From Quillaja saponaria (taxonomy: Eukaryota; Streptophyta; Magnoliopsida; Fabales; Quillajaceae): a stretch of 64,000 nt of DNA. Location of the stretch: the NCBI GenBank assembly GCA_029379385.1, contig CM055611.1, positions 16,438,062-16,502,061 on the forward strand. The letters run 5' to 3'. The stretch's first letter is position 1, and every line of letters starts with the position of its first letter. The notes beneath the pieces are model-generated. The model was not told the DNA's origin. It saw only the letters and a program-made list of their open reading frames with translations, and made no database searches. The translations under genes and the position numbers were made by a program. Shown piece by piece: positions 1 to 11,812 of this stretch.

Positions 1-2409
1 TAGAAAGCACTTAGTAAATTGGAGATGTTGAAATTGTCCAAACTTGGGGTTTGGCCAGTGTCTACTTTAACGGTCATATCTTTCTCTAGAAAATTTCAAA
101 TCCAATTTCGTAAAATTTATAAAATACTAGACACATGTAGCTTTATAATGGTATATAATTTGTAATTTTTGGATTTGTATATCAATACAGTTTATTCTTT
201 GAAATTGCATTAAATTCTACAAAATGTAGGATTTTGACAGCTTTGACCTTACCTTAGTTAATTGAACATAACTTCCTCTAGGAAAAACGAAATATGATTC
301 AGTTTGTTGGGTTTATTAATAGACAAGTATATCAATATTTATTTTTTTTAAACTTTTCCTAAAATCAATATTGAACCCATTCAATTTCTTATATAAACCA
401 AAAACAGGATACTACGAATCCTGCCTGGCCTAGCCAGAGTTTAACAGCTATGACTCACAACATATTTGGATCCAAGCTACGAAATTTTACAGACACCATA
501 ACAAGACCCTAAGGTGCATTTTCTCTTTAGAACTCTTAATTTAATTTAGTCCCGAAAGCTCCTGAAATACTTGATTTCTCAGACCTATGAAATCTGACTC
601 TGCTTTTCTTCTTGGCAATTTCACAAACATCTTGTAGGCATATTTTATTTTAACTCATGTGCATGTATACCTATATATACACTTACCAAGAAACTTACCT
701 TTGTCCATCAATTTACATCTTATTCATATTCCACTGCCAATACTTACTCTAATTCATAAGCTACCTCATCTCTTTCTATATATATAGAACATCTCACTTA
801 AACATTAATCCCTCTAAACATTTCATCAATGTCTTAAACCATATTTCATTTCTTTAAATATATTTGCATGTATGTTCATACATTTATCAAAACTTTACAC
901 CATTCCTTAATTTATTTTATTTATACTACATTTATTAAACTTTAACTTAACACAATCAATTTCAATATCTTCTAGTTAACTATTTAAGTAAACCTAACAT
1001 TGATTAGATCTTAATTATTAACTTTAACTTAACTTAATTATTTAAAGTTACCTAAAATACTTGAATTTTGTATTTCTTACTATGAACACAACAAATTCCC
1101 AATCATTCAATTCATTCTTACCTAGGTTTTTTTTTTTTTTTTTCCTTGTTTCTCTTAATTTTCATTTATAGCCAACTAGTAATTTACATCTAATTCTTAA
1201 CTAAATCTTCATTTATCTATAATTTTATATAAATATACCCTTCAACAAATGCAATTTCTAAAACACCTCTTGAGTAGCTTAATTGAATTACTTTGCCCTT
1301 TCAAGTTAAACTTGAAGAACTTACCAATAGCTTACCCAAACTAGAGTTTAACATCATCAATTTAACAAAAATCAAAACTCTAAGATACTAAGGTTTCCTG
1401 TACCTATTTCTAACCAAGATGAACTATCAAGAAATCAAGCCTGCAATTGAATCAACCTCCATGGCATACATGGCAGCATGGTTGCAGCCGTACTTCAAGC
1501 CACCCGTAAGGCTGCATGTCCCACCTGTTAACCACCACAAAGGTGGTGCACCAAGGCAAGGTGGTTGTTGAAACTTTACTCCCATACAGCTACAACCGGC
1601 TGAAAACAGAGCATATTCACAACCTTGTTTCAACTACACACTTTCCCCCTAAACTCCCCCTTCACACCAACCCGCATCCACACATCAAACTTTGGAGCTC
1701 ACGATTAGGAATTCGAATAAGCTTAGCTGAAAATTCTTGGCCAGAAACAGAGTATATACACTTCCCAAAGAATTGAAACCCACGGCACCCAAGGAAAAAG
1801 GAGCAAATTAAAGCAAAGAGGAAAGACAGGAGAGAGCTTATACCTCCACTTGACTACAGTTACCAAGATTTCCATTTTCCACCACCTAAGTTAGTAACTA
1901 GAGCTGAATTGGCATTGAGAAAAAGGAAGTCAAACAGAAGAATAGTCAACAAGAATGGCAAGGAATGTAAAGGCGGTGGAGCACTCTCTTGGCCAGATTT
2001 TCGGTCAAGAGAAGGGAGAGAAAATACAAAAGCTTTAAGTCAAGGTCAAAAAGTAAAACTAGTGGTGTAGGTTTTTTTTTTTTTTTTATATGCATTTATA
2101 TATATATATATATTTCTATTTGTTTATTTGATCTTATCTACTTCATTCACACATGTTTTTCACTAAAAATTTATGCTAGCTAAAGTCAAGCTTTAAATCA
2201 ACCAAGATTAAGTTTAGTTGTATTTATATAATTTATTTACACTCAAGAGTTACACCAATTTGTTCTAATTTTTATTTTAATATTGAGTTATAATATGTCA
2301 ATTACACTATTACTTATCTAATTTGTTTACATATTTATTATATATAACAAAAATTTACATAGTGTCTAAAAGTTTGATTTTACAATATCATGTTATGAGA
2401 GTTGTAACA
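1..2409 (-). mobile_element. Ty3/gypsy LTR A, partial (3' end beyond left edge)
   Basis: Minus-oriented long terminal repeat of the gypsy family that dominates the window. The first ~400 bases match (on the same strand) 55,140-55,520 and 57,680-58,080, and match the reverse complement of 43,500-43,900. Its 5' end is the reverse complement of a TGTTACAACTC-type start ending at 2409, like the TGTTATAAC starts of the other copies. The short open frames near 1.4-1.8 kb lie in the U3 part of the LTR and have no recognisable product. The 3' end, and any internal region, lie outside the window, so solo or full-length status is unknown. Confidence 0.75.
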
Positions 2410-2753
2410 TAAATAAATAATTATTTTCAGAAAGTAAACTAAAATAAAAGATTATTTGAATCCATGAATATATAGGCATGTAAATTAATTTTTATCACCT
2501 AATTGATTAATTTATAAGTTATAGCTAATTGTAAATGTATTATCAATGAGTAGAACAAATGTGTAATCAATTTAAATATTTAAGATATAAGTTTATATAT
2601 ATATATAGATATATATACACTTTCAACTAAGATTAAATTTGAACCTTAATTTTGAACCATTGACTTTGACCTTATTGATTGATGTTTTTTTAAATGTGTA
2701 AATTTTAGTAGTGAACAAGGTATAAGTGTAATTCAAGGTATAATGTAAATAAT
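2410..2753. other. AT-rich spacer between two head-to-head LTRs
   Basis: About 340 bases of AT-rich DNA with short TA runs and no open frame. It separates the 5' end of LTR A (minus) from the 5' end of LTR B (plus). Nothing recognisable is in it. Confidence 0.5.
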
Positions 2754-5700
2754 TGTTATAACCTGATATTTAATTGTGCATTTCAGAACGTTCATACCTA
2801 ACTTGTGTAAATAGGTATATAAAATTTTACACGAAATGGAAGTAAAATAAATAAATATTTGTATATATTATTCGTGTATATATATGTGTTTGTGTGCGTG
2901 CGCGCGTGTTTTAAGAAAATTAATTTTCATTATATCATTGGTGGATATAAGAAGTTGAAATTTACATATATAAATTTTATTGATGTGTGTCAAATGTGCA
3001 AATAAAAGAGTAAACTAGAAAATCTATATATATAAATATATATAAGTATATATGCCTATATTTAATATGGATCACACAAGGGATTTTTTGGACTCTTTGA
3101 CTTTGTATTTTTATTTTATTTTATTTTACCTTTTTTTTCTTCTTTTTTTTTTCTTGCCTTACTCTGGTTCACCGATTTTGCTTCCTTATTTTGATCTCCA
3201 CCACCTCTACTTCTTAACTCTAGATAATTCTAATGTTTTTTTTTTTTTTTCTTCTTTCTTTCTTGGCCAATTCTCTAGCAGCGATCCTTCACTGCTTTTG
3301 AGCTAATCCTCCTTGTTTCGGCTAAGGCTAGAAAATTTTGTTTTCCCTTCAAGTGCAGCGAATTGAACCCGTGCTGTAGCTTCTTTCTTATTCTTGTGAT
3401 CATTCATTTTGTCTTCAACCCCAAGCCCTGTAATGTCACCGATCAACTCCTTTCAGTCAACAAAAACCGCTTTCCCTGTTCCAGCCGTTGGGTAGTCCTT
3501 TTTAAGCTCTGAAATTTCAGTTTCTTGCAGCTTTGGAACTACCTTGAATCCTTTGTTTTCAACGCCTTTGCTGCCTTATTTTAAATCGTTTTTTTTTTTT
3601 TTGGGGGGGGGGGGGGGTGTGGGTTGAATTGGGGCTGGTTAGAGTTACAGGCAGCCTTCCTTTTTCCTCCTTCAAAATGGTGGCAGCCTCTTAAATAGCT
3701 AATAGCCAAGAGCTAGATCATGGCAGTGTTAGGAGTATTAGCCGTGGGTGTTGTAGGAGGTTGGCAGCTCTGTTTTGGGGTTTAATCCTCTTGCTGTATT
3801 TTACCTATCTTAATCAAGCATTAGTGAGATAATAAAGGTAAGGAAAACCCTATGAAAACAACTTGAAATTGGAAGGGATTGTGTAGCCGAGTGAGAGGTT
3901 ACTAATAACTAGTTTAAATGAATTAATTGTAGTCTTTTTGAATGCAATCAACAGTATGAAACAAATAAGTTGGAATTAAAAAGCATTCTTAACATTGAAA
4001 GTTTAATTTAAGCTTATGATATAAGTTAGGTAATTATTTAATTAGAGTGTAGGAGAGTAGTATATAAATGCTAGGATGAGTGAATAGTTAGTTGAAGTTA
4101 ATTGTAAGTGTAATAAGAATAGAAGGAAATAATTTATCCTTTCAGAACTTTTACAAAATTTTTAGTAGTTGATGCTTAAAGTCGTTTTATCTAAATTCGT
4201 TAGTCAAATAGTGACTAGGAAATAAGGAAATTAATTATGTTAAAGTTAAATGATGGAATTTGAATTCTTAAATAATTGAAAGTAATTAACTCAATTTAAA
4301 TCTAATAGTTAAAATATAAGGAATGTTAAAGGATATATAAAGTGGAATTTCTTGGTATATATATAGATCTACATACAAACCTATTCAAGGAGAATTAAAG
4401 CATCCTTTAAGATATTCGATAAATATTAAAGAAATTAACCTTCAATTTGTATGCTACATAAATGTATACATGTAAAATTAAAGAACTATGGTGTTAGTTA
4501 AAGTGTTATTAAATTCTAGTTTAGGTAAGCGAACGTGAGTTCCTTATGGTTAAGCAGAAGGTAAAACAATTTAATTAGAATACTCAAGAGACATTTAGGA
4601 ATTGTATTGGTTGGGTTATATATATATATATATATATGAAATTCTAGATAAATGAAAAGTTCAATTAAGAATTACATATACCTTATTAGTAGACTATAAA
4701 TGGAAAATTTAGAGAAATAAGAAATTTTAGGTAGTAATGATGTGAATTGCTGAAAATTTATTGTATTGATGATGGAAAATACATAATTTACATATTTGGG
4801 TAATTTTAGATAATTAAGGTAAATCAAACTTACTAATATTAAGTTTACTTAAATAGTTAATTAGGAGACCTTGAAATTGATTATGTTAACTATAAATTTA
4901 TTATATAGAGCATAAGTAATGTTGATTAATGAATTATACAAAGTTCTTGATAAATGTATAATATATATGTAAATGTATTTAAGAAAATGGAATATGTCTA
5001 CGTTCAATATATATATATATATATATAACAGAGGGATATAGAATTAATTATTAGATGATTTTTTTGTAATATATGAATTTATGATTTTCAGCTCCAGAGC
5101 ATGTCAAGGACTTACCGACACCTTCACGGTCTATACTAGACAATAAACGAAATACATGAACTGAGTGAGTGGTTAATTGCTACCCTTTGGCTGTTAGATT
5201 ATTATGTGTAATTGCGTGTGTTTTTGAATAGATGTGTTAAATAGAAAAATAAGCATGTACGATGTTTCAGTGAGTTATTTGAGTTATATTTGATGATTGA
5301 AATTGTTTGTGGTTGATAAGGCCAAACAAAGTAAATTTTTCTCCGAAATAAATTTTTATTTCTAAAATCAAAATCCAAGTGCGCCTAGGATATTCTGATT
5401 TGAGATATTATAATTCTAATAAGTGTTTTAAAAATTTGAGTACTCAGCCCCGGTGGGATGGATTACGTACAAAAATTAATCTGTTGTACAGGTGCATAAA
5501 TACCTGGTGAGGGGAGTGATATTGTTGTGCGGGACTGAGTTACTTGATAGTCATTTGCTTGCTTTGTATGCTATGATTACTCAGATTCATTTGTGATTCT
5601 ATGAATTATATAAATTGTAAATTATGACAATTATAAACATGTATGTTTATTCCGAATTAAATCATGATGTGTGTATATATATATATATTATATATATATA

Positions 5701-6196
5701 TTTGTATTGAGTGATGCTAGTATCTTTGGGTACGATTTTTCATTCACAGAGTCCGTAGGACTCATCCCTCTCTTGGATATTTTTTTTTTTCAAGAATCCA
5801 ATACATGGCGTCGCCAAATTTGTGACTTGCCAATAGAGTACAGCAAGATATTTTCCAGAATCTTAGACTTGAAGTTAAGGATAGAAATTGCAGTCATACT
5901 AGAATTGTGCGGTGTCTAATTTAGTAGGACGTATTAGTTTAGATATTTGTCGTTGTGTTGTTGTGTGAAATCAGGAACACATGTGTTCGTATTTTGAGGT
6001 GTGATATGTAAATTTTCAATAAATTACTATTTACTTCAGAAAACAAACGTTTACAGTGAACTTCTATTTTAACAAAATTTAGTTTTGCTTTGTAGTTATG
6101 GAAAAATTCGTGTTGTTACTTTGTCTTGATGTCATGGTTATAGAGGATTGGTTATCAAATTATTCGGCTAGTCATGCTTCCGTGAGGGGTGTGACA
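2754..6196 (+). mobile_element. Ty3/gypsy LTR B (3.44 kb)
   Basis: Complete-looking plus-strand LTR. It starts TGTTATAACCTGATAT at 2754 and ends GAGGGGTGTGACA at 6196, the family termini seen in the copies at 37,259 and 41,705. Its 3' third has the family's shared stretches: a CAGCCCCGGTGGGATGGATT region near 5448, a GAGTCCGTAGGACTCA region near 5749 and a TACATGGCGTCGCCAA region near 5802. No PBS or pol follows, so it may be solo, but the flanks (ATAAT left, GACCC right) do not form a target duplication, which suggests later rearrangement. Open frames inside (for example 5671-5919) are LTR sequence, not genes. Confidence 0.75.
3589..3617. repeat. T14-G15 homopolymer junction
   Basis: A run of about 14 T followed directly by about 15 G inside LTR B. 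The G run is the only long one in the window. Run lengths may contain sequencing error. Confidence 0.8.
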
Positions 6197-6479
6197 GACC
6201 CAATATGATCCATTAACATGTCTACTTAAATTAAATTGCAAGCAATGGAGACTTGTACGATATTGCTGCATTATAATAAATTCATTGTAAAATATGTAAT
6301 TTGATAGCCGTAGAGGAATTATTAAGCTCTAGTATATAATATTAAGTTACACAATTATTTCACTAATTTTTTTTTAAAAAAAAATACTAAGTAATTCATC
6401 AAAAGTAAGGTTTAATCTCTTATATACTAATCTTATTAATCAAACAACGCCAAAATCAAGATCGACTTGATTTCTTTTA
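6197..6479. other. Intergenic, nothing recognised
   Basis: AT-rich DNA right of LTR B, with poly-T/poly-A runs near 6366-6385. No coding or structural signal is visible. Confidence 0.4.
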
Positions 6480-6974
6480 GGTTTTAACTTACAAATCGAG
6501 AAAATTTTAGCAAGCCAAGCCCAAGCAACTTGGAGAATTTCCCTCCTAGACAAAAAGAGTTGTTATGGACATATCCATGCTTTTATTGCATGTTTGTTTT
6601 GCATACCTACTTGGGACCACTTCTTACAATGATTTAACAGGCGTAGTGCCATTAATCATACACAAACTGCATAAACCTATTTTGGACTCACAATTGTTTT
6701 TGTTTGTTTGTTTGTGAATTTTGAACATTAAAAAAAATTAAATGTAAAAAATTATTAGAGTACTGAAATAAAAAGCAGAGACAAAACAATAATTAACTCA
6801 AAAGGTAGGAAAAAAATTAGCTCTTTTATAAAAAAAATTTTAAAAAAAAACTATTTAAAAAGAAAATACTAAATATATAAAATTTATAAATTATTTGGAT
6901 GGATAAATTTAGAATAAAGGTTTATTGCCATTATAAAAAATAATATGCTATTGATATATCTACAACCAGTCTTT
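6480..6974 (+). repeat. Duplicated block A, copy 1
   Basis: Matches 18,918-19,362 along its length at roughly 85-90% by eye. Shared landmarks include TTATGGACATATCCATGC and a GTTTGTTTGTTTGTG run. A third, shorter copy is at 10,937-11,056. No coding potential is conserved between copies. It is probably an unclassified mobile or segmentally duplicated sequence. Confidence 0.7.
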
Positions 6975-9461
6975 AAAAATCGACAACCTATTCAATAATT
7001 AACCTAAAGGGTAATCTGGAAGCTAAGAATGTGTGCTCTCTTCACATGTTTCGATTTCACCATTTTGTGTCTGGTAATCAGTTCAGTGGGAGTTGCATGA
7101 GCTTGTATCTCCAAAGTAAAGATAATCCCTACGACATTCCAAATAATTCCTATAATATATTTACATTCCCAATAACTTATACTTTTAAATTTTCTATCCA
7201 AATAAAACCCAAATTTTAAATTAAAAATTTTTATGCCACTTTTATCCTTTTTTTTTTTTTAAATTATGTAGTATAAAATTAGAAAAAAAAAATTACATAA
7301 TCATTATTAAAAGAATGAAAAATTAATAAAAGATCTCATTATCCCCTTTCTTAATATTTTTTTTAAAAAATTATTATTTTCAAAAATTCACTTGAATTAC
7401 TATATTTTTTCATGATAAGAGCTACAAATAAATAAATTTAGATTTATTTTTTAAGGAAATTAACAAAAAAAATAAGTCACATACATATAAATCTCAATTT
7501 ACTTATGAAGATAATTGTGAATTTTCTTTTGAAAAATATATTAAAGGAATGATGAATCTCATTAATTTTTAAAGAAATTATTTTATACTAATTATTAATT
7601 TTAATTTTCTAAACTAAACAATGTACCTTAAAATACACGATTCGCATGCGCAATTGTATCTCAGCTCTACTCATTTATTATGTTCAGTGTAACAACCAAG
7701 TAATCCCACAACCATTAATAGATGGGGAACAAACACATTACATATTAATTAATATTGGAGGGAACATCAACGAACTAGCTCAATATCCCTATCAATTTCT
7801 TGACTTGACCAATAATTGTTACTATTTATCAAGTTGGTAAAACATTAAAGTATTAGGTGGCAGCAAATGTGTAATTTTTTATTTTTTATTTTGGTTCGAA
7901 TGAGACCTATTAGGTTTATCAGCTACATCATGAGAGATATCTCTTTTCCTTCTCATAAATCTCTCATCCTAGATGCACCAAATTGATGCCCTTGTATTTA
8001 TTACATATTGAATAAGTCAAGCCTACCATATTTATTGTTTTCATGGACATCTGTTGGACATATGGTAAGAGTGACAATAAGTCGAGTTAGTTCGTGAACT
8101 ATTCATTAAGAGTTCAGATCGAGAAGAACGAAAGCTTGCAAACCAGTTCGTTTAATTTTATATAGTATATTTTTATTGTTTAAATATAGTTATATGTAAA
8201 AACTAAATAACATAAATTGTAACTTGTTTTAATTGTTAGTTACCCAAATGAATCTTGGTAAGTCATAGGCTCAACTCCCATTGACTATAAGACTTTTTTT
8301 AAAAATTTGAAAAAATATTCAAGAATACTTAATAAGTTGAGCTTGATCTTGGATTTACTATTGTGAGCTCTTAACGAGCTTAGCCTCACGAACATGAGCC
8401 AAGCACGAATCTAGTCAAAACTTGACGAGTTTTAATGTGTAATAATTATCATTTTGACAGATCGATAATTACAAATTACAACTTGCCCAAGTAAATAAGT
8501 TTACATTAGGGGTAACAATGACTATCTTTTTGACAAATGGGTAATTTAAATAAAGCATACGTCTTCTACCAATTTTTGTAAGTCATTCATAAGAGTTGTT
8601 ATTTAATTTATTGTTAATGTAATAAATCTATACACGGTATTCGGTAAATAAGTTTATTGTACATTAGTCCACTTGACTAAAATATAGTTGTGGTTGATGT
8701 TAGGACACATGACACTTTCTTGTCTACTGATAGTGTAAAAACTTTATACATTGATAGTGAATTAGATATTAATTTTATTCATAATTTGTTGTTGCTTATA
8801 AAAAACTATATATTGTTTAAACAATTAAACCTGCTGATTAATTATCTTCAGAAACTACAATTGAATTCCAAAAATATGATAATAATTTTTTGAATTTAGG
8901 TTAAAAAAAAATGATATTAGATTTTGATTATATGATACTTTAAGTTAGCTCAATTTTGATTTTGGGTGTTGTTTGATTAAAAGAATTAGATGTGTTTTTT
9001 GTCAAATTGAGGCTCTTGACTGTTATATTATTAAGGAATGGTGATTTCAATGATATTAAGTATCTAAATATCCTTAATTCTTAGCTGAATTATTGTAGAA
9101 AATGATAGTTTAATTATTTATTTATTTTGAATTTTAATAGCGAGTCTAGAAATCAATTTACTAGTTAACCAACTAGACCTTTAGTAGAGTTTTAGTTATG
9201 AAATTAAAGATTTATTATATTCTCTAATCACCTTTACGATCAAATTTTGTCTAATTTAAAACAAAATTAAGCTGGACAGGGTTAGATCTTAACCTAATCT
9301 AGTTCTTTGGCATACCTAGCACACACATTAAACATGCAACCACTTTGGAATTGTCAACTTATGTAACAAGATCAACTGCGTAACAACACATAAGCCACAT
9401 TGGGAAGACTCATTCAATTGATAATTAGAATTGTGAACTTCCTCACTACATGGTGGTTATC
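6975..9461. other. Decayed intergenic DNA with weak internal duplications
   Basis: AT-rich and without a supported gene. The stretch 7690-7790 resembles 9855-9925 (shared CCCACAAYCATTAAYAGATG). The stretch 9300-9420 resembles parts of 13,270-13,450 (shared GCAACCACTTTG and GCGTAACAACAC). Near 8690-8745 a plus-strand stretch reads like the reverse complement of the block C repeats at 11.3-11.8 kb. All open frames here are under 70 codons and unconvincing. Confidence 0.45.
8066..8440. mobile_element. Possible hAT-like MITE remnant
   Basis: GTTCGTGAACT, GAGTTCAGATCGAG and AAACCAGTTCG motifs on the left are mirrored by GAGCTTAGCCTCACGAACATGAGCC and AACTTGACGAG on the right, around an AT-rich centre. 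This is the layout of short non-autonomous hAT elements of plants. I could not fix the ends or find a target duplication. Confidence 0.35.
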
Positions 9462-9464
9462 TAA

Positions 9465-9854
9465 GGTTTAGTTTGGTAATGATGTGACTTGTTGAGTGTT
9501 ATTATGCTCTTTTGATTCTCTTAGAGCCACTTTTAAAATGTCATAGTACTAATGTTTGATAAAATAATATAAAAATTACTCTCAATAAGTAGAAGTCACA
9601 AAATTATGATTGACTTGGTAATATTGTGACTTTTTTTTATTAAAAGCTAAAGTTATATTAGTTTTTAAAATTTGTGAGCAAAAGCAAAATTTTAAAAGTA
9701 TCCCTTAAAGTACTTTTAAAAGCACTTATTATTTTTAAAAGTTTAGAGTAGAAGTACCTCAATTTTATTTTTTAATCAAATATAAAAAAATAAAAATTAA
9801 TTTTACTATTCATAAGCATAAGTACCTTTCTAAAAAACATTATCAAACCAAACC
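9465..9854. mobile_element. Tourist-like (PIF/Harbinger) MITE, 390 bp
   Basis: The terminal inverted repeats are 17 bases, GGTTTAGTTTGGTAATG on the left and the reverse complement of GGTTTGGTTTGATAATG on the right, matching at 15 positions. TAA stands directly outside both ends (9462-9464 and 9855-9857), the typical PIF/Harbinger target duplication. The interior is AT-rich and non-coding. Such elements move with a transposase supplied by an autonomous relative, which is not in this window. Confidence 0.75.
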
Positions 9855-9857
9855 TAA

Positions 9858-10293
9858 CTAACCCCACAATCATTAACAGATGGAGAGAAAAACAGTCAAT
9901 ATTGTAGGGAGCATGAACGAAAAGCACCCTCACTCTATTTTGCAGAGATACTAATTTAATTAAACAAACTTAACCTATTCAGATCAATCACAAAAGGACA
10001 CTTGCTACTTGCGATATATACTTGTAACCAATGAAATGACGTCATATGTCAAAGATGATTATCAATAAAATAGGAAATTATCAACTAAATCAAGAATTAT
10101 ATAACTTCACCAATGAGACATTGACATGTGTCAGCTAGCTCTCATTAAAAAAATAGGGAGAAAACACCAATTATTCAAGTAGACAAGAGTATATTGATTT
10201 TATTTCATTTGTCACCAAAATGTATTTTTATTATTGTAAAAAATAAAATTAAGTCAACACTATAAAAAAAATATTATGAAATCCTTATAAAAA
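9858..10293. other. Intergenic, nothing recognised
   Basis: The first ~70 bases resemble 7690-7790, so this was probably continuous with a duplicated segment before the MITE at 9465 landed. The remainder is AT-rich without a gene. Confidence 0.4.
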
Positions 10294-10871
10294 TATTTCG
10301 TGTCATGTTAATTATTATAATTTCAGTAATGATTATATCTATCTATCTATATTATTCTAAAACCAAAACACCTTTATAGTATCATATATTTTCTTACAAT
10401 ACACTGTATTTATAATTTCTTACTCTTTTAAGTTAAAGGGTATTTTTATTAATTTATTCTATTTAAAAAAATTAAATTAAAAAAATCTTTTTCAATAACT
10501 TCTTAATTTTTATCTATATTTTAGAAGGAAAAAAAATCACGTCTACCCACAACAAATTAAAAGATTTTAAAAATTAACTAAATAAAAACTCATTCATTCA
10601 CAATAACTTTTTCAAACAGTAACTTTCTAATTAAAACAACTCATATATAATTAGTTGAAAAATATAAATAAAAAACTCTAAACACACATGTAAGCACGTG
10701 ATGAGGCTAGTATATATATATATTCAAAATTAAAATAATCCATAAAAAATAAAAAAATCTAGTAAATTAGAATAAAATTTAAAATAATAAAAGTGTTTAT
10801 GACTAAAAATATAAAATTTTAGATTTTTTTTGCTTAGTAATAATTTTATTAAAATAATATTAAAGCTTAAT
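10294..10871 (+). repeat. Duplicated block B, copy 1
   Basis: Matches 19,381-19,984. Shared landmarks are a TATCTATCTATCTATATTATTC motif near 10,336, CACGTCTACYCACA near 10,538 and AGCACGTGATGAGGCT near 10,693. It is AT-rich and non-coding. In the second copy, block B follows block A directly; here about 3.3 kb lies between them. Confidence 0.7.
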
Positions 10872-10936
10872 TATATCTTGCATTTTATCAGGTGATGCAC
10901 GAAACGTCAAAAGAAAGTTGCACTTCTCTTCTTTCA

Positions 10937-11056
10937 GTTTTAACTGACAAATTGAACTTGAGGATAATTTCAGCATGCCAAGCCCAAGCAACTTTGAGAA
11001 TTTTTCTCTTGGACAAATTAATTGCAATGGACATATCCATGCTTTTGTTGCATGTT
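10937..11056 (+). repeat. Duplicated block A, partial copy 2
   Basis: About 120 bases resembling 6480-6600 and 18,918-19,030 (shared CAAGCCCAAGCAACTT and GGACATATCCATGCTTTT). It lies between block B and block C, so the order in this copy is A-B-A'-C-C'. Confidence 0.6.
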
Positions 11057-11286
11057 ACTATTACTACTAGTAAAGTTAATTGTTAGGAAAAATATTTATT
11101 GTTACAATATGTAACAGACTATTCCAGGAAACATTTTTTATATCAAAAGTTTTATTTTTTACTTTTTTTTTTTTTTTAATCCTACCAAATAAAATTATAA
11201 TTTTTGTATGAATGTTTAATCTATTTTGTGCAGTTTCTTAAAGATAATCAACCAGCAAGCTTAATTGTTATATAAGATTTTACACT

Positions 11287-11812
11287 AGACAACACAGTAT
11301 CATATGTCTCTAACATTAAGTACAACTTTTGAAGAAATTTATTGTCATCCCTAATGTGAACTCGTTGATTTAGCGGGTTGTAATATTTGAAGACCCAAAA
11401 ATGGTTTGGAAATGTCAAATTTTGTTTTGACAAGTCAGAAAAGACAAACTTATCAAAGTGTGTTATTACATTCTGATACACGTCAATTAAATGTTCCTTT
11501 CATGTGCAACTGGCAATACAATAAATTATATGATAAGCTTGACTATCAGTAGATAAGAAAGTATCATAAGTCTCTAACATTAACCACAACTTTTAAAGAA
11601 AATTATTGTCACTCCTAATGTGAACTTGTCGATATAACAGGTTGTAATTTCTGAAGACCCAAAAATGGTTTGAAAATGTCAAATTTTTTTTTTTTTTGAC
11701 GAGTCTGAAAATACAAACATCTCAAAGTGGGTTATTACATATTGAGATGCGTCAAATAAATGTTCATTTCAAGTGCAACTAGCAATACAATAAATTATAT
11801 GATAGGCTTGAC
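11287..11812. repeat. Block C tandem pair (11,287-11,543 and 11,544-11,812)
   Basis: Two direct copies of a ~260-base unit, about 80-85% alike, each ending ATATGATARGCTTGAC. A third, partial unit is at 19,997-20,196. On the minus strand both units give a similar short reading (about 11,481 down to 11,285 in the first) around F-W-V-F and V-H-I-R residues. That could be a decayed exon of an unrecognised gene. No stop-free version survives in the second unit, so I do not call a CDS. Confidence 0.65.

Noticed and set aside
1427..1776. Overlapping 68- and 86-codon frames on opposite strands
   Set aside because: They lie in the U3 part of gypsy LTR A, have no recognisable domain and are not conserved in other LTR copies.
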